Shown here: in pieces, positions 58,688 through 64,000 of the stretch | Layout: the number at the start of each line of letters is the position of its first letter | Position numbering within the stretch: the stretch's first letter is position 1 | Source: Planctomycetota bacterium | GTDB taxonomy: Bacteria > Planctomycetota > PLA2 > JAEUHO01 | DNA: 64,000 nucleotides | Assembly: GCA_029259775.1 (NCBI GenBank) | Contig: JAJDEN010000008.1 | Coordinates: forward strand, 310,001 to 374,000 | Direction: 5' to 3' | Translations under genes and position numbers: made by a program | Notes under the pieces: generated by a model | Seen by the model: only the letters and a program-made list of their open reading frames with translations | The model's database searches: none | What the model was told of the DNA's origin: nothing

Positions 58688-59950
58688 ATGGCAGCCAAAC
58701 GCAGAACCCTGCTCCCCACCACTACGACTCGTCTCTCTCGTGCAGACAAGGGCGCAGATCGTGTCATTCGTTTCACGGCCAGCACGGAGAACGTCGCTCG
58801 TGATGGCGGCATCGTTGAAGCCGCTGGTTGGGAAGTCGACAACTACCGCGACGTCCACCCGGTCTTCCTCTGGGCTCACTCGCCCGACAGCCTACCTCTT
58901 GGTCGCGCAGTCAACGTTGAGAAGACCAAGGACTCCCTTGTCATCGACATCGAGTTCGCTGGGGAGGCCCAAGCCCACCCTCTAGCCGAGACAGTGTTCA
59001 GACTTTTCGATGCGGGCTTCCTTCGGTGCGTCTCGGTTGGCTTCCGCGTCATCAAGGAACGCGACCCCACGGACGAGGAGCGCGAACGCGGAGCGAAGTG
59101 GGTAGCCACTCGCGCTGAGCTGCTTGAACTATCCGCTGTCCCGGTTCCGTCTGATCCGGGCGCTGTTGCTACTGGCCGCGAGATTGCCACTGCGATCTCT
59201 CGCGGCGCAATCACTACCAAGGATGCCGCAACCATCCGGCACCACCTCGGGGCCATCACGCCCTGGTCTGCGTTTGCTGACGCCGTTGAGAGGACTGCTA
59301 TGACCACTAGGAATATCGAAGAGGGCGAAGCCGCGTTCACGATCAAGGTGCGGGACGCTGCTGACTTCGCAGAAGACTCCTTCGCTGAAGCGGCTTACCA
59401 AGAAGAGCCGATGGTCGTTGCCGTCACCGGCATGCTGACCGAAGGCGAGAAGGTCGTCGTTCAGGGTCTCGCCTTCCCCAAGGACGAGTGGGACGAGGAA
59501 GCTGTCGCTACTTGGTGGTCTGAGAACGAGGACAACGTCCTGGCCTTCGAGGCCGAGCGTGCCGACGACGAGGACGAAGACGAAGAGGCACCTTCCGATT
59601 CCGACATGTCGGACGAAGAGAAGCCGGAAGCCGAGTCGAAGGACGCTCCGCAGACCGACGACGAAGAGGACGAAGAAGACGACCGTTCGGACGAGCTTCG
59701 CGTCCTCGGAGCTTCGTTGCGCGACCTCGCTGCACAGCTCGTAGAGACAGCGGACCGTCTCGCTCCCGAAGAGGACGCAGACGAGGCCGAAGAGCCCGAG
59801 CGCAAAGATCAACTGGCCGAGGATTCCCAGCGTTCTCGACCAGCCGACCCCGTTGGTGACGCGGAGCGTGATGCTCCTGCTGCGGCACCTGTTGACGAGG
59901 ATCAGTACCGGAACTTGCTGGACTTGACTTCCCAGTACGTGGGCGACTGA
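58688..59950 (+). CDS. HK97-type prohead protease with acidic scaffold-like tail
   Basis: This is a 420-residue protein. ATG 58688 is directly preceded by an in-frame GTG (58685). Residues about 25-170 are the S78 protease: FTASTENVARDGGIVEAAGW, FLWAHSPDSLPLG with the likely catalytic H64, RCVSVGFRVIKE with S116, then LLELSAVPVPSDPGA. The rest is strongly acidic (ADDEDEDEEAPSDSDMSDEE) with a predicted coiled coil (RVLGASLRDLAAQLVETADR). This suggests a protease-scaffold fusion that is cleaved after prohead assembly; the latter is inference. Confidence 0.9.
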   Translation: MAAKRRTLLPTTTTRLSRADKGADRVIRFTASTENVARDGGIVEAAGWEVDNYRDVHPVFLWAHSPDSLPLGRAVNVEKTKDSLVIDIEFAGEAQAHPLAETVFRLFDAGFLRCVSVGFRVIKERDPTDEERERGAKWVATRAELLELSAVPVPSDPGAVATGREIATAISRGAITTKDAATIRHHLGAITPWSAFADAVERTAMTTRNIEEGEAAFTIKVRDAADFAEDSFAEAAYQEEPMVVAVTGMLTEGEKVVVQGLAFPKDEWDEEAVATWWSENEDNVLAFEAERADDEDEDEEAPSDSDMSDEEKPEAESKDAPQTDDEEDEEDDRSDELRVLGASLRDLAAQLVETADRLAPEEDADEAEEPERKDQLAEDSQRSRPADPVGDAERDAPAAAPVDEDQYRNLLDLTSQYVGD

Positions 59951-59972
59951 TGCCCAGGATTGATTCAGACAG

Positions 59973-61082
59973 ATGCCAGATACACCAAACCCATTACGGA
60001 AGGTCGAAGACCTCCTGAAGCAAGGCAACAAGCGCTTCGATTCGCTTGAGCAGCGCCTTGAGTCCGTTGAAAAGAACAAGAAGAGCCGAGGCGTCGGTTC
60101 AGCTCCAGCCGGTTCCGGCGACACCGCACCCACTGCGGCGGAGTGGTTCCGCGACTGCCTTGAAGGCGGGCGCAAGACCCTTCGCATCGCCGTTGCTCCC
60201 TACGAGCGTGCCGATCTCACATTCGCTACCCCAGCGACCGGTGGCTATGTCGTTCCTGCTCATCAGGAGCGCACCATCATCGAAGAGTTGGGCGCGAAGA
60301 TGGTCGTTGTCCAGTCGGGTGCCACGCAGCGCCTCGGTCTCCAGGGCTCTCCCTACAAGGAGCCGAAGATCGACGGCAGTGCGACTGCCTACTGGAAGGG
60401 CGAGAACAGCCCTGCTACCGAGTCGAACCCCACGTTCGATGAAGTGAACATGACGCCGCACACGTGCATCGCCCTTTCGGTGATGTCGCGTGAGAGCGCC
60501 ATGCTCTCCGATCCGCAGCTTGAGACGGTCGTTCGCGATCACCTCAACCGCATTGTGGCTCGGGCACTCGACAAGGCCGCGTTGGAAGGAACAGACTCGG
60601 GCGGACAGCCTGCGGGCCTGCTCGATCAGGCGGGTCTGTCGCTCGCCATCGGTGGTTCGCCTAGCTCGGATGATCTTTACGATCTTCTGTACGCCATCGA
60701 GGCCGAGAACGCCGACGTGGACAACATGGGCTGGGTCATGAACCCGCGCGATCTGAACACGATCCGCAAGCTCAAGGCCACTGATGGTCACTACCTCTTG
60801 CAGCCCGCTCTTGCTGCTGGTCAGCCGAACACTCTGCTTGGCTACCCCGTTCGCACGAGCACGCAGGTCGCTATCAACGGCGGTACCGGCACAGAGGGCA
60901 ACATCTACTTCGGCAACTGGGCGGACCTCATCTGGGGTCAGTGGGGCGTGATCGAGGTCACCTCCTCCGTCGAGGCCGAGGACTACTACAAGAACAACCA
61001 GCTCGGCGTGCGCGCTGTGGCCTACGTGGACTTCGGTGTTCGTCAGGCCAACAGCTTCGTGGTCGGCGCTGGCACCTACTAA
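59973..61082 (+). CDS. HK97-fold major capsid protein
   Basis: This 369-residue protein begins with a coiled-coil delta region (KVEDLLKQGNKRFDSLEQRL) that is normally cut off by the protease. The capsid core follows: ATGGYVVPAHQERTIIEELG, AYWKGENSPATESNPTFDEV, ISCS-type belt VMSRESAMLSDPQLETVVRD, GWVMNPRDLNTIRKLKATDG, LLGYPVRTSTQVA, GNWADLIWGQWGVIEV and ANSFVVGAGTY. The shell protein; a strong terminator-like hairpin follows. Confidence 0.95.
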   Translation: MPDTPNPLRKVEDLLKQGNKRFDSLEQRLESVEKNKKSRGVGSAPAGSGDTAPTAAEWFRDCLEGGRKTLRIAVAPYERADLTFATPATGGYVVPAHQERTIIEELGAKMVVVQSGATQRLGLQGSPYKEPKIDGSATAYWKGENSPATESNPTFDEVNMTPHTCIALSVMSRESAMLSDPQLETVVRDHLNRIVARALDKAALEGTDSGGQPAGLLDQAGLSLAIGGSPSSDDLYDLLYAIEAENADVDNMGWVMNPRDLNTIRKLKATDGHYLLQPALAAGQPNTLLGYPVRTSTQVAINGGTGTEGNIYFGNWADLIWGQWGVIEVTSSVEAEDYYKNNQLGVRAVAYVDFGVRQANSFVVGAGTY

Positions 61083-61096
61083 CCGATTCGATTGGT

Positions 61097-61124
61097 GGGG
61101 CGGGGGCCACGCGGCCCCCGCCCC
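61097..61124 (+). terminator. Strong GC hairpin after the capsid gene
   Basis: GGGGCGGGGGCC pairs with GGCCCCCGCCCC (12 bp, loop ACGC). The tail CGCTTCTT is only moderately T-rich. It could be a partial terminator that keeps capsid mRNA in excess over tail mRNA. Confidence 0.75.
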
Positions 61125-61185
61125 CGCTTCTTGACCATGCAGCACTCCCCCAAGAACCGAATGGTGAAGAGCGACAGGAACCGGG

Positions 61186-61773
61186 ATGGATCTGACGACC
61201 TCTGCACGTGTGAAAGAGATGCTCGACTCAGGGGGGATCTCTGTCGGGTCTGCAATCGACACGCTCATCACGCAGATGATCTCGACGTACAGCCAGAACG
61301 TCGAACGGTTCCTCGGAAGACACGTGGAGTCGACAAGTCGGACTGAGCAGTACGACATCGAAGTCGGCCAGCGCTTCTTCCATCTTCCTGGCTCACCGAT
61401 CAGCTCGATCACTTCGGTGAAGGCAGCGGACGACCGCGACTTCGCCAGCGCCGACGCCATCGACACCGACAACTACTACGCGGATCTCGCTCGCGGCAGC
61501 ATCGAGTTTGATACGTCTCCTTCAGCGGTTGGTCCCGGCACCCTCCAGATCATCTACGAGGGCGGGATGGCTGCCAACACAGCGGCCTTCATCGCTGCCT
61601 ACCCGGATGTCGCGCAAGCCTGCGACATGCAGATTGCATACGTCATCAGCCGGAAGGACCAGCTTGGGGCGCAGTCAATCGGCATGCAGTCGGGCAGCAT
61701 TGGTTGGTCAGGCCCTGTCGATATGCTCCCCGAGGTCAAGCGCATCCTTGAGCCCTACAGGCGGCTCCTCTAA
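61186..61773 (+). CDS. Head-tail connector protein (gp6-like)
   Basis: This 195-residue protein has the layout of phage gp6/gp15-type adaptors: an N-terminal helix set (TTSARVKEMLDSGGISVGSA, DTLITQMISTYSQNVERFLG), a beta part (FFHLPGSPISSITSVKAADD; GPGTLQIIYEGGMAAN) and C-terminal helices (EVKRILEPYRRLL). It forms the ring under the portal. AGGA is present upstream. It ends one base inside the next gene. Confidence 0.85.
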   Translation: MDLTTSARVKEMLDSGGISVGSAIDTLITQMISTYSQNVERFLGRHVESTSRTEQYDIEVGQRFFHLPGSPISSITSVKAADDRDFASADAIDTDNYYADLARGSIEFDTSPSAVGPGTLQIIYEGGMAANTAAFIAAYPDVAQACDMQIAYVISRKDQLGAQSIGMQSGSIGWSGPVDMLPEVKRILEPYRRLL

Positions 61774-62357
61774 TGGCGACGTTCACGCCAGACGAGTTCC
61801 GAGCGGCGATGGAGAAGGCCCCCAAGCGGCTCTTCGACGAGGTCACGACTCGGCTAACGAAGCGAGCCCGCGAGTTCGTCCAGCGAGTATTCCCACGCGC
61901 ACGGCTAAGCGGTGGCGAGGGCCTCAAGAACAGAACCGGCGCGTTGCGCAGGAGCTTCAACGTCACCTCCAAGGGTGGGGATCTCAACTCCTGGCATATG
62001 GCTGAGTTCACGACATCGCCGTACGCCAAGATCCATGAGCACGGCGGCACCATCAGGCCGAAGAGTGCGAAGTACCTCGCTATCCCGCTGGCAGCGGCAA
62101 AGGCCAAGAGTGGTGATCTACGCGGTGGACCTCGCTCGTTCACCAATACGTTCTTCGCCAAGAGCAAGGCCGGGAACCTGATCTTGTTCCAGAACCAGGG
62201 CAAGGGGAAGAAGCCCCTGCCGCTGTTCGTGATGAAGAAGCAGGTGACCCTCAAGCCCCGACTCGGGTTCTTCGAGGAGTGGACGAGCAACCAGAAGAAG
62301 CGGATCTCGGACATCGCCAAGGGCATCGACGTTGCTCTCGATGGATTGGGCTCCTGA
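61773..62357 (+). CDS. HK97 gp10-like tail-completion/virion morphogenesis protein
   Basis: This 194-residue protein has the pattern of HK97 gp10/phage virion morphogenesis proteins: RLFDEVTTRLTKRAREFVQR, RTGALRRSFNV, YAKIHEHGGTIRPKSAKYLA, LPLFVMKKQVTLKPRLGFFE. It probably helps to join head and tail. It shares its last base with the next ATG (TGATG). Confidence 0.87.
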   Translation: MATFTPDEFRAAMEKAPKRLFDEVTTRLTKRAREFVQRVFPRARLSGGEGLKNRTGALRRSFNVTSKGGDLNSWHMAEFTTSPYAKIHEHGGTIRPKSAKYLAIPLAAAKAKSGDLRGGPRSFTNTFFAKSKAGNLILFQNQGKGKKPLPLFVMKKQVTLKPRLGFFEEWTSNQKKRISDIAKGIDVALDGLGS

Positions 62358-62818
62358 TGTCTGTCCGCGAAGACGTACTTGCCGACATCAAGACCACGCT
62401 AGAGGGAATCTCTACGGGTGGCGGCTTCAACTTCGACGTTGCCTCGGCCATCCGTGGGCAAGTCACCATCACTGCCTTCAAGGCGTTCCCCGCGATCACG
62501 TTCGACGACCTCGGCGAGACGTACGACCGCAAGAACAACCACTCGCTCCACAAGGAGCTGAGGGTGGCGGTGCTTGGACTGCTGAAGGTCAACAAACATA
62601 CGGGTGACGACGCAGTTCGTGCTGCGGCGTCGAACCTCCTGGCTGACATCGAAAAGGCGCTCATGCAGGACAGGTGCCGAGGCGGCAACGCCATCGACAC
62701 GCTCCTTCAGAGCAACGACATCGAGAGCAGCGAGGCAACAAGCCCGTACGCGTTCGTCGTGATGGAACTGGTCGTGAAGTACCGGACGAATCTGACTGAC
62801 CCGACCTCGATTGTGTGA
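62357..62818 (+). CDS. Putative tail terminator / minor tail protein
   Basis: This 153-residue protein has the size, position and alpha/beta layout of tail terminator (gpU-like) proteins: SVREDVLADIKTTLEGISTG, AFPAITFDDLGETYDRKNNH, LRVAVLGLLKVNKHTGDDAV, YAFVVMELVVKYRTNLTDP. It lies between gp10-like and tail tube genes as expected. Sequence similarity itself is weak. Confidence 0.7.
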   Translation: MSVREDVLADIKTTLEGISTGGGFNFDVASAIRGQVTITAFKAFPAITFDDLGETYDRKNNHSLHKELRVAVLGLLKVNKHTGDDAVRAAASNLLADIEKALMQDRCRGGNAIDTLLQSNDIESSEATSPYAFVVMELVVKYRTNLTDPTSIV

Positions 62819-62826
62819 GATAGCCA

Positions 62827-64000
62827 ATGTCAAGCTGTGACGTACTGAACACCAAGTCTACCCAGATCGCGCTGGCGGAAGAGATCACCGAGGGGACTGC
62901 CGAGTCCCTCTCCGCCTCCGATGCCACGATGACGGTCTACGACCCGAACTTCTCGCTCGACGTGACCCGGTTCACCCGGAACCCCGCTCGTGCCTCCCTG
63001 TCCAAGCTCCCGTCCACCGTTGGGCGGCAGATTGGCACGATCACCTTCGCGGTAGATCTGATGGGCTCCGGGGATGTCGGCACGGAACCCTCCTGGGACT
63101 CCTCGCTCCGGGCTTGCGGCTTCCAAACCAACACGGTGTCTTCAATCACCATCGGATCTGTGACCGGTGGGCCGTTCGAGCCCGGTGAGACAGTCGACTT
63201 CGGAACCTCGGGCGCTGTCGGGCGCGTCTGCGGCGAGGTCAGCTCCTCCCCGCTCACCTTCGTTCTCATCTCCGGCACACCGCAGTCCGCCGAGACCGTC
63301 ACTGGGGCCACGTCCAGCGCTTCGGCTACCACTAGCGGAACTGAGACCACAGACCAGGGCTTCGAGTGGCTACCCGATTCAAGCTGCCCTCCGTCCGTCA
63401 CTGTCGCCCAATACGTCGATGGTGTGCGCCACCTCGTCTACGGCGCTCGTGGCAACGTCTCGTGGTCGGGCAACTCGGCTGACGGCTCTCCGGCTCGCAT
63501 GGCCTTCTCGTTCACTGGTGTCTACGGCGGAACCACGGACACGGCTTTGCTCAGTGGCGTCACCTACGAGAGTGTTGTGCCGCCGTCCTTCATCGACGTG
63601 GGCTTCTCGATGCACGAGTTCGGAATGACGACCTCGGGTTGCTTCAGCAACTTCAGCCTCGACATGAGCAACACCTTGACCCAGCGCGAGAGCGCGAACA
63701 GCACCAAGGGCGTTCTCTCGACCTTCATCGGCGACCGCGAGCCTGCCGGAAACATCGACCCCGAGATGGTCCTGGTCGCTGACCACGACTTCTACGGTCG
63801 CTTGGTCGGTGGCACGACGGGCCGCATGGCGTTCACGCTCGGCTCCTCCGCTGGAAACACGATCACGGTCGGTGCGCCTACCGCCCAGTACGCGAACGTC
63901 CAAGGCTCCGATAGGGGCGGGATTGTCGTCGCTGGCCTCGACTTCGAGCTGAAGAGCGCAACGGTCGCCACGACCGACGACGAGCTTCAGATCTGCATGC
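62827..64000 (+). CDS. Phage tail tube protein, 3' end cut by window
   Basis: ATG 62827 opens a frame that is still open at the last base (391 codons seen). It has the beginning of long-tail tube proteins (NTKSTQIALAEEITEGTAES, DPNFSLDVTRFTRNPARASL, SKLPSTVGRQIGTITFAVDL) and then a repeated beta pattern (VDGVRHLVYGARGNVSWSGN; SCFSNFSL-like CFSNFSLDMSNTLTQRESAN; GLDFELKSATVATTDD). These form the tube through which DNA passes. It supports a siphovirus or myovirus tail; the tape measure and assembly chaperones should follow beyond the window. Confidence 0.88.
   Translation, partial: MSSCDVLNTKSTQIALAEEITEGTAESLSASDATMTVYDPNFSLDVTRFTRNPARASLSKLPSTVGRQIGTITFAVDLMGSGDVGTEPSWDSSLRACGFQTNTVSSITIGSVTGGPFEPGETVDFGTSGAVGRVCGEVSSSPLTFVLISGTPQSAETVTGATSSASATTSGTETTDQGFEWLPDSSCPPSVTVAQYVDGVRHLVYGARGNVSWSGNSADGSPARMAFSFTGVYGGTTDTALLSGVTYESVVPPSFIDVGFSMHEFGMTTSGCFSNFSLDMSNTLTQRESANSTKGVLSTFIGDREPAGNIDPEMVLVADHDFYGRLVGGTTGRMAFTLGSSAGNTITVGAPTAQYANVQGSDRGGIVVAGLDFELKSATVATTDDELQICM

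Larger units (their letters stand above)
45117..64000. mobile_element. Prophage (left end to beyond window), integrated at tRNA-Val
   Basis: The left boundary is a 3' tRNA fragment at 45117. From there come accessory genes, an early replication operon, and from 55 kb an HK97-type head module and the start of the tail module. Gene density, overlapping starts and a visibly lower GC content than the left half fit a prophage. No integrase, repressor or lysis gene is seen, so they should lie beyond the right end. The host genus cannot be named. Confidence 0.88.

Noticed and set aside
60099-61472. Minus-strand open frame (457 codons) across the capsid gene
   Set aside because: It is a shadow of the capsid protein gene; no protein-like motif.
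1-64000. CRISPR array or cas genes
   Set aside because: No regularly spaced direct repeats with unique spacers and no Cas proteins were seen. The CHAT protein has no CRISPR neighbour, and the CCCCGC repeats are too short and irregular.

Overview
The window is high-GC bacterial DNA, most likely from a member of the Planctomycetota. This placement is inferred from protein content: an extracytoplasmic-function (ECF) sigma factor of the TIGR02999 type divergent from a serine/threonine kinase with a TPR-like tail, ECF sigma domains fused to membrane anchors and very long exported regions, many exported HEAT, TPR, kelch and beta-helix proteins, a lipoprotein ending in calcium-type (thrombospondin type 3) repeats, and a planctomycete-style tyrosine recombinase fragment. 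No rRNA or other phylogenetic marker is present, so another high-GC, protein-rich phylum such as Myxococcota cannot be excluded.

Left chromosomal part (1-33 kb). A 5'-truncated exported multidomain protein is followed by a tightly coupled run: ECF sigma factor, membrane protein with a CPLC thioredoxin-like domain (a likely sigma partner), TPR protein, and two HEAT-type exported proteins (2.9-8.1 kb). Next comes ordinary chromosome: GNAT acetyltransferases, SRPBCC, VF530, AraC/GyrI-like regulator, VOC, methyltransferase, DUF695/RraB, DinB and several lipoproteins. Between 13 and 28 kb lie three very large minus-strand proteins that join an N-terminal ECF sigma factor to a transmembrane segment and about 600 exported residues of carboxypeptidase-regulatory-like beta-sandwich repeats. 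A fourth protein of the same build has no sigma part. A HEPN-like protein sits between two of the fusions. DUF2332, an RRM RNA-binding protein, a HAD phosphatase, a kelch lipoprotein and a zinc-ribbon membrane protein follow.

Rearranged segment (33.4-41.3 kb). Two nearly identical 99-bp elements, each with long terminal inverted repeats, lie about 6.9 kb apart. All four of their edges abut gene fragments: a frameshifted beta-helix gene, a 5'-less HTH-ended fragment, a 5'-less tyrosine recombinase and the C-terminal part of a multicopper oxidase. Between them is an intact signalling locus: ECF sigma factor, divergent Ser/Thr kinase, and beta-helix lipoprotein. To the right is a very large exported TPR-CHAT (caspase-like) protein (41.5-45.0 kb).

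Prophage (45.1 kb to beyond the right end). A 3' half of a tRNA-Val(GAC) gene on the minus strand marks one attachment site. Its orientation places the element to the right, so the intact tRNA and probably the integrase lie past 64 kb. From left to right the prophage carries an AbiTii-domain protein and a DUF2188 protein (both minus strand, accessory), an early operon of small overlapping genes, a DnaB-like helicase followed by a cluster of CCCCGC repeats that could be a replication origin, a minus-strand accessory block including DUF2958, and then a classic HK97-fold siphovirus head-and-tail module: large terminase, portal fused to an SPP1 gp7/Mu F-like domain, prohead protease, major capsid protein, head-tail connector, gp10-like protein, tail terminator candidate and tail tube protein, the last cut by the window end.
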